Source: Candidatus Methanomethylophilus alvi Mx1201 | Lineage (GTDB): Archaea > Thermoplasmatota > Thermoplasmata > Methanomassiliicoccales > Methanomethylophilaceae | Direction: 5' to 3' | Assembly: GCF_000300255.2 (NCBI RefSeq) | Contig: NC_020913.1 | Span: forward strand, 62,001 to 126,000 | Length of the DNA: 64,000 nt | Part shown: positions 26,636 through 34,584 of the stretch, one piece after another | Numbering within the stretch: the stretch's first letter is position 1 | Layout of the letters: each line of letters starts with the position of its first letter | Notes under the pieces: generated by a model | Told to the model about the DNA's origin: nothing | Seen by the model: only the letters and a program-made list of their open reading frames with translations | The model's database searches: none | Program-made: the position numbers and the translations under genes

Positions 26636-26748
26636 TGTAGGAGTTTAATTTCAAAGAAGATCTCTCCATTCTTCATCGGACTTACAAGGTTAAATTCTAC
26701 GGTGCATTCAAAATGTTTAAATAATGAGATATTTTATTTTACAAACTC

Positions 26749-27828
26749 GTGATTAAATCAACTGTAGAAAGTAATAAGAATGGGAGTATTGAATTACTTC
26801 GTTTTTTCTTTGCAGTTTCTATAGTTGGAATTCATCTTGAACAGATTTCTGATTTTGATTTGTTTCATAACGGGCATTTTGGGGTTGAATTTTTCTTCCT
26901 GGTAAGTGGCATATTGATGGCACAATGTGCTAATAAAAAATTAACCAAATTGCAAGAGAATATTCCCGAATCTACGGTTTATTTTATTATTAAGAAAATT
27001 AAGGCAATCTATCCTTACCTCATTCTTGTAATGGTTGTTTCATTCTTCTTCTATTGTTTGCCTCATTATGGTGGCGATGTTGTCTCAATTGCAGAAGATC
27101 TAGTCAATTCTGTTCCAGATTTATTTTTATGTATGATGTCTGGAGCAGGGTTTGGTACATCAATATGTCCAGGAATTTTCTGGTACATCTCTGCAATGGT
27201 TATTGGACTTTTTATCCTTTTTCCGCTTTATCTCAAGTGGAACAGTGCATCCAGAATGATTTTATTCCCTCTTCTTGGCATATTTTGCCTTGGCTACCTA
27301 CAACTCAAGATGGGATACATTACGTTGACCTGGGAATCTTCTGGGGCAGTATACTATGGTCTGATTAGAGGCATTGGGGAGATGGCAATAGGGGTGGTTT
27401 GTTATGATGTTGCAAATTTTATTCAAAGACTTAATTTTACAACCTTTGGTAGAGCTGTAATTCTGGTCTTCGAAATCATGTGTTTTTTAGCAATAGTGGT
27501 TTTCATCAATGGAAAGTGGTATTGTCCGCAATCTGTTTCTATATTTTTCCTCATAGCAATATTTGTAACTCTTCTGTATAGTGGGGTGCCTTTTAGAATT
27601 AAATGTAAGGGAGTCATATCATTTCTGGGCAAGATAAGTCTACCGTTATTCATGACCCACATTACTGTGTTTAATGTAATTTGCGAGTGGTGTGGTCCAG
27701 ATGTATTTTATGGTCATGGATTAGATGTTTTGTTATTGTGTACAGTTGTGGCCATTTGTTCATTCTATGTTGTAAGTTTTGTGGAATGCCATTCATCAGA
27801 TTTTCGGAAATTGCTGATTAAGAGCTGA
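26749..27828 (+). CDS. Acyltransferase family 3 membrane protein
   Basis: This 359-residue protein has about ten membrane segments and the family-3 N-terminal pattern: IELLRFFFAVSIVGIHLEQI with Arg and His, then GHFGVEFFFLVSGILMA. Such proteins O-acetylate or otherwise acylate surface polysaccharides from the cytoplasmic side. The start is GTG 26749. The gene is strongly AT-rich, unlike the isomerase upstream and the ribosomal genes downstream, and lies directly next to IS copy 2. It therefore looks like an imported member of the glycan locus. An AT-rich promoter-like region lies at 26722-26740. Confidence 0.88.
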   Translation: MIKSTVESNKNGSIELLRFFFAVSIVGIHLEQISDFDLFHNGHFGVEFFFLVSGILMAQCANKKLTKLQENIPESTVYFIIKKIKAIYPYLILVMVVSFFFYCLPHYGGDVVSIAEDLVNSVPDLFLCMMSGAGFGTSICPGIFWYISAMVIGLFILFPLYLKWNSASRMILFPLLGIFCLGYLQLKMGYITLTWESSGAVYYGLIRGIGEMAIGVVCYDVANFIQRLNFTTFGRAVILVFEIMCFLAIVVFINGKWYCPQSVSIFFLIAIFVTLLYSGVPFRIKCKGVISFLGKISLPLFMTHITVFNVICEWCGPDVFYGHGLDVLLLCTVVAICSFYVVSFVECHSSDFRKLLIKS

Positions 27829-27901
27829 AATTCTCTATTTTGTAGTAGGTATTACTCCCGCCATCGGTGACTATTCGGGTCACTACAAGTCGGTCCTCTC
27901 C

Positions 27902-27908
27902 TCTCGGA
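27902..27908. repeat. Target site duplication, left copy (TCTCGGA)
   Basis: TCTCGGA directly abuts the left terminal repeat of IS copy 2 and is repeated at 29105-29111 on the other side. A perfect 7-bp match on both sides indicates a simple transposition event. Confidence 0.85.
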
Positions 27909-29104
27909 CCTAAATCTGCGGATTGTATAGGTTACATCATCCCAGAACGATCTGGCCCGATTCCATCTGCTCCAGTCCGAAGACGCTGAATATCTCTCTG
28001 ATGTTCTTCGATATGTGCGTGAGCCTCCAGTCGCCCGTGTTGCCGATGGCGAACACCGTATTCAGCGACAGGAGGAGTTCGCTCACCGACATCCCGTTGA
28101 CAGAATCCTTCTTCGCCTTGGTCCGCAGCACATCCCGGTCGTGGTCCCTCAAAACATTCTGGATGCGTATCCTCATCATCAGCGCTATGAACTTTATGAA
28201 CAGCCGTCCTCTGGCGCGTTCCGGATTGCCGGTGTTGTTCCTGTCCCCTTCCAGTTCGTTCTTGTATACGTCGAAGGCCTTCTCCACCCAATCCCTCACA
28301 TCGTAGGAGGTCATCATCTGATCGAATGTCGTACCTGAGGAAGCCAGCATCACGAACATCCCGGCCCTGTTGTCTGCGAATGTGAACGCGTTCTGCTTCC
28401 TCTCGATGTGCATGTACCCATCATCGTCGACCGTGTAGTCCAAATACCTCCTTACGAACGGCGGCAGTTTCCTGTACGTCAGTTCGGGATCGCGGTGTTT
28501 GGTGTTCTCCAGCCTCATCTCCGTCTCAGACACCATGGACATCATCATTCCCCCGACATCCTCGCAGACGGTACCCATAGTGCTCGGAGATAATGTTCCT
28601 CTAAGCTTCATGGTCTCCCTGATCACGGTGTTCTCCACCGTATAGTGGATCGAATCCATGGAGGTGGGATTGATCGCCAGGGCCATGGCGGCACCCATGA
28701 TGTTGGGTGCCAAGGTGGTGAACACCTCATCCAGGTCCTCGAAGATGCCCATGTCCTTCTGTATGCCGTCAAGGAACCTGACGGACCCGTAATGCTTCGC
28801 ATATTCCTCCTTGGGACGGCTCCTCGACTCTTTAGGAATGATCTTACCCGTCTCCGGGTCCACCCTGCCCAGGTACGTCTTGATAGTTTTCGGATTTTTC
28901 CTTCCCGGTACCCTGACAGAGGTACTTTCGTAGGCGTACTTCTGGCCGTTGCGTTCCATATAGAATATGCTTCCCATTAGTAACCTATATGTAAGGTTAC
29001 ATATATAATACCTTTCTTTATATATTCTTTAAATACCGCATATAAAGAAGAATCAACAATCTGTATGGTTACATCGTTGTAGTACTACAAACCGCAGATT
29101 TAGG
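27909..29104 (-). mobile_element. Insertion sequence copy 2, internally deleted, 1196 bp
   Basis: This has the same ends as copy 1 (CCTAAATCTGCGG and CCGCAGATTTAGG) and is nearly identical in sequence, but 637 bp are missing. The junction lies at about 28543-28552 with a 3-bp ATC microhomology. It is flanked by a perfect 7-bp duplication, so it entered this site by transposition. It could still be moved in trans by an intact transposase because both ends are present. Confidence 0.92.
27937..28977 (-). pseudogene. Transposase with in-frame internal deletion
   Basis: The open frame of 346 residues joins the first 143-144 residues of the copy 1 protein (to EDVGGM) directly to MMSMVSETEMRLEN near the C-terminal part. 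About 212 codons are lost, including both catalytic Asp residues. The terminal Glu motif (YDVRDWVEKAF) stays. The product may be made but should not be catalytic. Because 637 bp is one more than a multiple of three, the deletion also removed the extra base that breaks copy 1, which is why this copy reads in frame. Confidence 0.85.
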
Positions 29105-29111
29105 TCTCGGA
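29105..29111. repeat. Target site duplication, right copy (TCTCGGA)
   Basis: This is identical to 27902-27908 and abuts the right terminal repeat of IS copy 2. Confidence 0.85.
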
Positions 29112-29263
29112 GGACATCCTCGAGACATATGCTCCAGAGCATAATATCTGGTAATTCCAGGCTTGCACAATCTTTGATTACGGAGTCTCTAAATTTCAAC
29201 GGGAGCTGGTACACTTTGTCATCGGATCCGTTCCGCCGGACCGTACGGGCCACCTGCCAACCC

Positions 29264-29272
29264 TTTTATATG
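29264..29272 (+). promoter_or_regulatory. TATA box of the L7Ae operon
   Basis: TTTTATATG lies about 85 bp before the L7Ae start in GC-rich surroundings. With archaeal spacing, transcription would begin near 29292-29296, leaving a leader of roughly 60 nt that contains the K-turn-like element. Confidence 0.6.
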
Positions 29273-29294
29273 ACCATCCGATAGTCCTGATACG

Positions 29295-29343
29295 CTCTTT
29301 TGGAGCCGATGAATAATGATGGTGCCCAGAGCACCTGAAAGAG
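29295..29343 (+). promoter_or_regulatory. Candidate kink-turn leader for L7Ae autoregulation
   Basis: A C-box-like TGATGG (29317-29322) and a D-box-like CTGA (29335-29338) flank a 5-bp hairpin (GGTGC 29321-29325 with GCACC 29331-29335, loop CCAGA). This is the box C/D arrangement that L7Ae binds as a K-turn. CTCTTT (29295-29300) is complementary to AAAGAG (29338-29343), which overlaps the ribosome site GAGG (29341-29344) of the gene. L7Ae binding its own leader is known in other archaea; its use here is inferred. Confidence 0.55.
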
Positions 29344-29352
29344 GTAATTGAA

Positions 29353-29718
29353 ATGGCAGTATTCGTGAAATTCGAGACCCCCAAGGAAGTTTCTGACAAA
29401 GCGTACGCCCTCGCCGAGATCGCAAGGGACAGCGGAAAGGTCAAGAAAGGAACCAACGAGGTCACCAAGATCGTCGAGCGCGGAGAGGCGGCCATCGTCA
29501 TCATGGCGACCGACGTCGAGCCCCCCGAGATCCTCGCCCACATGCCCGCCCTCTGCGACGAGAAGAACGTCCCCTACGTGTACGTCCCCTCCAAGGAGGA
29601 GCTCGGAAAGGCGATCGGACTCGAGAAGCCCACCGCATCCGTCGCCATCGTCGACGCCGGAAACGGAAAGGCCCAGGTCGACGAGATCGCAGCAGCCGTG
29701 AAGGACCTGAAGAACTGA
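29353..29718 (+). CDS. rpl7ae: Ribosomal protein L7Ae
   Basis: This 121-residue RNA-binding protein of the large ribosomal subunit is also a core part of box C/D and H/ACA guide RNPs and, in many archaea, RNase P. The L7Ae signature is seen in KKGTNEVTKIVERGEAAIVI (about 35-54), ATDVEPPEILAHMP, and VPYVYVPSKEELGKAIG. Start ATG 29353 has GAGG 8 nt upstream. It heads an operon with S28e, L24e and NDK, all spaced within 10 bp. GC-rich core codon usage resumes here. Confidence 0.97.
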   Translation: MAVFVKFETPKEVSDKAYALAEIARDSGKVKKGTNEVTKIVERGEAAIVIMATDVEPPEILAHMPALCDEKNVPYVYVPSKEELGKAIGLEKPTASVAIVDAGNGKAQVDEIAAAVKDLKN

Positions 29719-29727
29719 GGGATTTGA

Positions 29728-29943
29728 ATGGTCGACACCGACAGCATCCCCTCCGAGGTGGTCGAGATCATCGGCCGCACCGGAATGACCGGAGAGGCAA
29801 CCCAGGTCAAGGTCCGTGTTCTCGACGGCCGCGACAAGGGAAGGATCATCACCAGGAACATCATGGGTCCCGTCAGAATGGGCGATGTCCTGATGCTCAG
29901 AGAGACCTCCAGAGAGGCCAGAAAGCTCGGAATGGGAAGGTGA
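29728..29943 (+). CDS. rps28e: Small ribosomal subunit protein S28e
   Basis: The 71-residue protein has the compact OB-fold typical of S28e. The features [38 protein letters not shown] and [10 protein letters not shown] are diagnostic. It follows L7Ae by 9 bp and precedes L24e by 5 bp in the conserved archaeal L7Ae-S28e-L24e-NDK order. Confidence 0.97.
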   Translation: MVDTDSIPSEVVEIIGRTGMTGEATQVKVRVLDGRDKGRIITRNIMGPVRMGDVLMLRETSREARKLGMGR

Positions 29944-29948
29944 TTTGA

Positions 29949-30182
29949 ATGGTAGAGGAGAGAAAATGCTCGTTCTGCGGAAAGGTCATCACTCCCGGAA
30001 CCGGCAAGATGTTTGTAAAGAAGGACGGATCCGTCCTGTTCTTCGACGCCAACAAGTGCTACAAGAACATGATCGAGCTCAAGAGGGTCCCCAGGACCAC
30101 CCTTTGGACCGAGAAGGCGCACTCCGAGAAGGACGCACGCCTGAAGAACGCCGCCGCCAAGGCACAGGCACCCAAGGAGTGA
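29949..30182 (+). CDS. rpl24e: Large ribosomal subunit protein L24e
   Basis: The 77-residue zinc-ribbon ribosomal protein has the paired cysteines CSFCGK near the N-terminus (about 7-12), the [20 protein letters not shown] block, and KCYKNMI with a further Cys. It overlaps no neighbour but is only 5 bp both from S28e and from ndk. It is slightly longer than the minimal family because of a charged C-terminal tail. Confidence 0.95.
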   Translation: MVEERKCSFCGKVITPGTGKMFVKKDGSVLFFDANKCYKNMIELKRVPRTTLWTEKAHSEKDARLKNAAAKAQAPKE

Positions 30183-30187
30183 TCCCG

Positions 30188-30643
30188 ATGGCTATGGAGA
30201 GAACCTATCTGATGGTAAAGCCCGACGGGGTCCAGCGCGGACTCGTCGGAGAGATCATGTCCCGTTTCGAGAAGAAGGGACTCAAGCTCGTCGCCGCCAA
30301 ACTCATGGTCATCCCCAAGGAGACCGCCGAGAAGCACTACGCCGAGCACAAGGACAAGAAGTTCTTCCCGTCCCTGATCTCCTACATCACCTCCGGACCC
30401 GTCTTCGCGATGGTCTGGGAGGGTGAGAACGCCGTGCAGGTCTGCAGGAACATCATGGGCAAGACCAACCCCCAGGAGTCCGCTCCCGGGACCATCCGCG
30501 GCGACTACTGCATGGTCACCGGCGTCAACATCATCCACGGCAGCGACTCCCCCGAGTCCGCGGCCAGGGAGATCGGTATCTTCTTCAGGCCCGAAGACCT
30601 CGTCGACTACAAGAGAGATTCCGACAAGTGGATCTACGAGTGA
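30188..30643 (+). CDS. ndk: Nucleoside-diphosphate kinase
   Basis: The 151-residue enzyme equalises NTP pools through a phospho-histidine. [15 protein letters not shown] lies near the N-terminus and the active-site His is in [12 protein letters not shown] (about residue 117). Of two possible starts (30188 and 30194), the first ATG was used. A longer frame back to 29945 is an overlap artefact with L24e. It is the last gene of the L7Ae operon, followed by a strong hairpin. Confidence 0.96.
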   Translation: MAMERTYLMVKPDGVQRGLVGEIMSRFEKKGLKLVAAKLMVIPKETAEKHYAEHKDKKFFPSLISYITSGPVFAMVWEGENAVQVCRNIMGKTNPQESAPGTIRGDYCMVTGVNIIHGSDSPESAAREIGIFFRPEDLVDYKRDSDKWIYE

Positions 30644-30649
30644 GTCGAA

Positions 30650-30665
30650 GGGGCCTTCGGGCCCC
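30650..30665 (+). terminator. Hairpin with TTCG loop after ndk
   Basis: GGGGCC-TTCG-GGCCCC forms a 6-bp GC stem with a stable tetraloop 6 bp after the ndk stop. No strong T-run follows, but the place suggests transcript end formation or 3'-end protection before infB. Confidence 0.6.
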
Positions 30666-30715
30666 GGAAACATTTTAAGATTTTCAGCTCGATGTTCATT
30701 ATGTGAGATGGTATT

Positions 30716-32464
30716 ATGGCGATAAGGCAACCTGTAGTCAGCGTTCTGGGTCATGTCGATCACGGTAAGACGAAACTTCTCGACAGGATCAGGGGTACCG
30801 CCGTAGGCGACAGGGAGGCCGGGGCCATCACCCAGCACATCGGTGCCACCGAGGTGCCGATAGGCCGCATATACGAGATGTGCGGCTCCATCATCGGGAG
30901 CAAGAAGTTCACTGTGCCAGGCCTTCTCTTCATCGACACGCCCGGCCATCAGGCCTTCACATCCCTCCGCGCCAGGGGAGGATCCCTCGCGGACCTCGCC
31001 GTTCTGGTCATCGATATAAGGGAGGGGCTGATGCCCCAGACCATCGAGTCCATCCACATACTCAGGCAGTACAAGACCCCCTTCGTCATCGCCCTGAACA
31101 AGGTCGACACCATCGAGGGCTGGAACTCCACCGCCGACAGGCCGTTCGTCCTCTCGGAGAAGGACCAGCAGGCGCACACCAAGGAGGTGTTCGAGCAGCA
31201 CATGTACGAGATCATCTCCCAGCTGTCCGGCAACGGCGTCTTCGCAGACAGGTACGACAGGATCGACGACTTCACGAAGGCCGTGGCACTCATACCCATC
31301 TCTGCCAAGACCGGGGAGGGTGTACCCGACCTCATGCTCATGCTCATCGGTCTGGCACAGCGCTTCCTCGAGACAAGGCTCACCAAGGAGGAGGGTCCCG
31401 GGAAGGGTACCGTGCTGGAGGTGAAGGAGGTCAAGGGTCTGGGGCAGACCCTCGACATGATCCTCTACTCGGGGACGCTCAAGACCGGGGCCACGGTGGC
31501 CATCGGGACCAGGGGTGCACCCCTGGTCACCCGCATAAAGGCCATTTTGAAACCCAAGCCCTTGGACGAGATCCGCGATCCGAGGGACAGGTTCGACAAT
31601 GTGAAGGAACTCCACGCCGCCGCCGGTGTGAAGATCGCCGTCCAGGACGCCACGGGGGTCATCGCAGGTGCACCCATACGCGTGGTGAAGAACGCCAAGG
31701 ACCCGTCCATCCAGGAGATCACCGAGGAGACCTCCATCAAGATCGAGACCGAGGAGAAGGGGATCACCATCAAAGCCGATGCCATCGGTTCCCTGGAGGC
31801 CCTTGCCTACGAGGCCAAGGCCGCCGGGATACCCATCAGGAAGTACGGTATCGGGGAGATCACCCGCAGGGACGTCCTGGAATCCTCCTACGGGAACGAT
31901 ACGCATCACGTGATCCTGGGATTCAACGTCTCCACGTCCAAGGATGCGGAGGCGGAGATAGCCACCCACAGCATCAAGGTGATGACCAACAACATCGTCT
32001 ATGCGCTCATCGACGATTACAAGCTCTGGTTGGACGAGTCCACCAGGCAGAACGAGTCCGACAAGAGGGTCGAATTCGCCTTCCCCGCCAAGATCACCAT
32101 CCTTCCCGACCACATATTCAGGGTCAACAAGCCCGCAGTCGTGGGAGTCAGGGTCCTGGCCGGAAGGATCCGTGTGGGCGAGAACCTCATCGACAGGGAG
32201 GGCAAGGACTGCGGCACCATCAAATCCGTCCGCGACGACGACGGAAACGTCCTCAAGGAGGGTGTCCAGGGGGACGAGGTTTCGGTGGCCATCGAAGGTG
32301 TGACCGTAGGCAGGCAGATCAACGAGAACGACGTACTTTACGTCGACATGATCGAGTCGGGATACAAGGAGGTCCAGAAGGTCGAACTCACCGACGACGA
32401 GAAGCTGGCACTTTCCGATACGGTCGCCATCAAGAGAAGGACTGAGCCCTTCTGGGGAATGTGA
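30716..32464 (+). CDS. infB: Translation initiation factor aIF5B
   Basis: This 582-residue GTPase promotes subunit joining. G1 [14 protein letters not shown] (about 12-25), switch regions with AITQHIGATEVP, G3 DTPGHQAFTSLRARG, and G4 NKVD are all present. Beta-barrel and C-terminal domains follow, with the family's end region (DVLYVDMIESG). There is no intein in the GTPase domain, where some archaea carry one. A TATA-like CATTTTAAG lies at about 30671-30679. The last bases converge on the ATPase gene with a gap of 25 bp. Confidence 0.96.
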   Translation: MAIRQPVVSVLGHVDHGKTKLLDRIRGTAVGDREAGAITQHIGATEVPIGRIYEMCGSIIGSKKFTVPGLLFIDTPGHQAFTSLRARGGSLADLAVLVIDIREGLMPQTIESIHILRQYKTPFVIALNKVDTIEGWNSTADRPFVLSEKDQQAHTKEVFEQHMYEIISQLSGNGVFADRYDRIDDFTKAVALIPISAKTGEGVPDLMLMLIGLAQRFLETRLTKEEGPGKGTVLEVKEVKGLGQTLDMILYSGTLKTGATVAIGTRGAPLVTRIKAILKPKPLDEIRDPRDRFDNVKELHAAAGVKIAVQDATGVIAGAPIRVVKNAKDPSIQEITEETSIKIETEEKGITIKADAIGSLEALAYEAKAAGIPIRKYGIGEITRRDVLESSYGNDTHHVILGFNVSTSKDAEAEIATHSIKVMTNNIVYALIDDYKLWLDESTRQNESDKRVEFAFPAKITILPDHIFRVNKPAVVGVRVLAGRIRVGENLIDREGKDCGTIKSVRDDDGNVLKEGVQGDEVSVAIEGVTVGRQINENDVLYVDMIESGYKEVQKVELTDDEKLALSDTVAIKRRTEPFWGM

Positions 32465-32489
32465 TCCGCCTCATCTGGCACATCTCCTC

Positions 32490-33845
32490 TCAGAGGAACG
32501 GTGCCATATACGCGGGCAGGTACAGTATGCCGTCCGCCGTCTTCACATCCCCTGTATACAAGATGATCTGCTGGCCGGTGTTCGGGAACCTCCTATGGAA
32601 TTTCTTCAGGGAGGAGACCGAATCGGATGATGACGACTTTACTTCAATGGGACAGATCTTCCTGTCGGCCCTTATAAGGAAATCCACTTCCATGTTGTTC
32701 TCCGCATTCCCCGCATCGCTGCGATAATAGTAGAACAATCTGTTGCCGGACGCCTGGAGCATCTGTGCCACTATGTTCTCCATGAACATACCTTCGTTCA
32801 CACCGAGTCTGTCCAAGAGTATGTCGCGATAGAATGAGTTGTCGGCGCCGTCCCTGTCCATGAGTGCATGGGTGACCAGAAGCCCGGTGTCGCACATGTA
32901 GCATTTCAGGGTGGGGCGGTCCAGATACATGGAGAGGCCGACGGACGATGGATCGCTGGCATTGAAGCATAGCGACGATATCATGCCGTCTGCGAGCCAC
33001 ATGAATGAATTCTCATAGTCACGCATACGTGCGTTCTCTCCGAGGGCCGTTATCTTGAACTTTTTATTCTTCTTGCTGAGTTCCGAGGGGATGTCGTCGA
33101 ATATGGCCTCGACTTTTTCCTTATATCCTTTGGCGAACCGGGTTATATCGGAGCGATAGGTGTTCAGGATCTGTTTCTTTATGATATCGACCCTTTTGAA
33201 ATCCTTGCTCTTCGCATATTCGGAGACTGCTTGAGGCATGCCCCCCACAAGCATGTATTGACGGAACCAATCCATGGCCCGGGCATGTATCGCATTGCCT
33301 ACAGGTGTCTTTTTCTCATAGCACTCGCGCAGATATCCGATGAGGTCCCCATCCCCCATGGCTTTCAGGAATTCCTCGAAGTCCATCGGATACAGATACA
33401 TCTGTTGTTCTTCTGACGGTACGAGTATGTTTTCAATGTTGGATTGGATCGATATCAGGGAGCCTGTCTCTATATAGTCGTACCTCCCGTCCTCAACGAA
33501 ATGTTTTATCATCTGTCTTGCAAACGGGAATGTCTGTATCTCATCGAATATGACGAGGGTCTTTCTTCTGTATAGGGTGACGCCGTATGCTCTCGATAGT
33601 TTGTTGAATAAGAGGTCCAGGTCTCTTGCGTTCTCTACAAAAATATCTTTGATCTTCCTGTCGGCCAGAGAGAAGTCGATGTATAGTGAGCTTTTGTACT
33701 CGTTTTTAGCAAATTCCTTTACGAGATATGTCTTGCCTACACGACGTGCCCCGTCCAAACGAATGGCCGTGGAACCATGCATGGTTTCCTTCCACTCGAG
33801 AAGATGGGCATATGCCTTCCTTTCCATGCCATTCTTGACCGACAT
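32490..33845 (-). CDS. AAA ATPase with DUF4143 domain, copy 1
   Basis: This 451-residue protein has Walker A GARRVGKTYLVKEFA (residues about 32-46), Walker B KTLVIFDEIQ (about 92-101), and a C-terminal DUF4143 region with the nuclease-like pattern NNMEVDFLIRADRKICPIEV (E-x-D plus E-x-K-like residues). Such proteins are numerous in gut archaea and bacteria and their role is unsettled; defence, toxin-like and DNA-related roles have been proposed. Four copies of a 33-bp repeat lie directly upstream. The gene sits between two core operons (L7Ae-aIF5B and S6e-aIF2gamma), probably as an insertion. Confidence 0.85.
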   Translation of the reverse strand: MSVKNGMERKAYAHLLEWKETMHGSTAIRLDGARRVGKTYLVKEFAKNEYKSSLYIDFSLADRKIKDIFVENARDLDLLFNKLSRAYGVTLYRRKTLVIFDEIQTFPFARQMIKHFVEDGRYDYIETGSLISIQSNIENILVPSEEQQMYLYPMDFEEFLKAMGDGDLIGYLRECYEKKTPVGNAIHARAMDWFRQYMLVGGMPQAVSEYAKSKDFKRVDIIKKQILNTYRSDITRFAKGYKEKVEAIFDDIPSELSKKNKKFKITALGENARMRDYENSFMWLADGMISSLCFNASDPSSVGLSMYLDRPTLKCYMCDTGLLVTHALMDRDGADNSFYRDILLDRLGVNEGMFMENIVAQMLQASGNRLFYYYRSDAGNAENNMEVDFLIRADRKICPIEVKSSSSDSVSSLKKFHRRFPNTGQQIILYTGDVKTADGILYLPAYMAPFL

Positions 33846-33875
33846 GCGTGATGATCGGCGTATGCATACTTATAA

Positions 33876-33990
33876 TTTCACGGAATTGGAACATTCAACC
33901 CCTCATATTTTCACGGAATTGGAACATTCAACCCCTCATATTTTCACGGAATTGGAACATTCAACCCCTCATATTTTCACGGAATTGGAA
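33876..33990. repeat. 33-bp direct tandem repeat, three full periods plus a fourth partial unit
   Basis: TTTCACGGAATTGGAA recurs at 33876, 33909, 33942 and 33975, exactly 33 bp apart, with the intervening ACATTCAACCCCTCATA also conserved. The array starts 31 bp upstream of the ATPase start at 33845. The position suggests an operator or promoter array for that gene. It is not a CRISPR because spacers are identical. Confidence 0.92.
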
Positions 33991-34135
33991 TATCGGTCTT
34001 TTGGTGCTGTGAATTCCATGGACCGGGATCCTGTCGAAAACACTTCGACGACCTTGCTGACCGATAGTCGTCACACCAGCCTATCATTCCGCAGAGGGGG
34101 CATCCATGAAGGATGGCACATTTCCCCATCCCGAT

Positions 34136-34145
34136 AAATATATAA
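34136..34145 (+). promoter_or_regulatory. TATA box of the S6e operon
   Basis: AAATATATAA lies 38-47 bp before the S6e start. AGGTG (34173-34177) then provides a ribosome site 5 nt before ATG 34183. Confidence 0.6.
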
Positions 34146-34182
34146 GCGGACCCTCGTTAGGGACCCCCACACAGGTGTTCAA

Positions 34183-34584
34183 ATGGCAGACTTCAAAGCT
34201 ATTGTCAACGATGTGAAGACCGGCAAATCCTACAATGTTGCCGTGTCTGGTCACCACGCGAACTCCCTGGATGGTAAAAACATCGGGGAGATCGTAGACG
34301 GAATTTTCGTCGGACTTCCCGGATACAAGCTCAAGATCACCGGCGGTAGCGACAAGACCGGAACCCCCATGAGGGCGGACCTTCCCGGAAAGAAGAGGGT
34401 AAAGCTCCTTCTCTCCGACGGACTGGGCTTCCATGAGAGGTACCCCGGAGAGAGGAAGAGGGTCGCAGCCCGCGGTTCCACCATCTCCTCCGAGACCGTC
34501 CAGATCAACATGGCGGTCACCGAGTACGGCCCCAAGCCCATCGAGGAGCTCCTGGCCGGCGACGGTGAGGAGAAGAAAGAATGA
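34183..34584 (+). CDS. rps6e: Small ribosomal subunit protein S6e
   Basis: The 133-residue protein has the S6e core: [38 protein letters not shown] and [20 protein letters not shown]. It is the archaeal short form without the phosphorylated eukaryotic tail. ATG 34183 follows AGGTG. It overlaps the aIF2-gamma gene by 4 bp, the standard archaeal S6e-aIF2gamma order. Confidence 0.96.
   Translation: MADFKAIVNDVKTGKSYNVAVSGHHANSLDGKNIGEIVDGIFVGLPGYKLKITGGSDKTGTPMRADLPGKKRVKLLLSDGLGFHERYPGERKRVAARGSTISSETVQINMAVTEYGPKPIEELLAGDGEEKKE

Noticed and set aside
30059..32113. A 684-codon minus-strand ORF opposite ndk and infB
   Set aside because: It lies opposite two certain genes in GC-rich DNA and reads as Gly/Asp/Leu/Val-rich low-complexity sequence typical of antisense frames.
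32490..33845. DUF4143 ATPase as a defence-system gene
   Set aside because: No effector, nuclease partner or other defence gene adjoins, so the role is left open.
33876..33990. CRISPR-like array
   Set aside because: The spaces between the repeats are themselves identical, so this is a plain tandem repeat with no variable spacers, and no cas genes are near.
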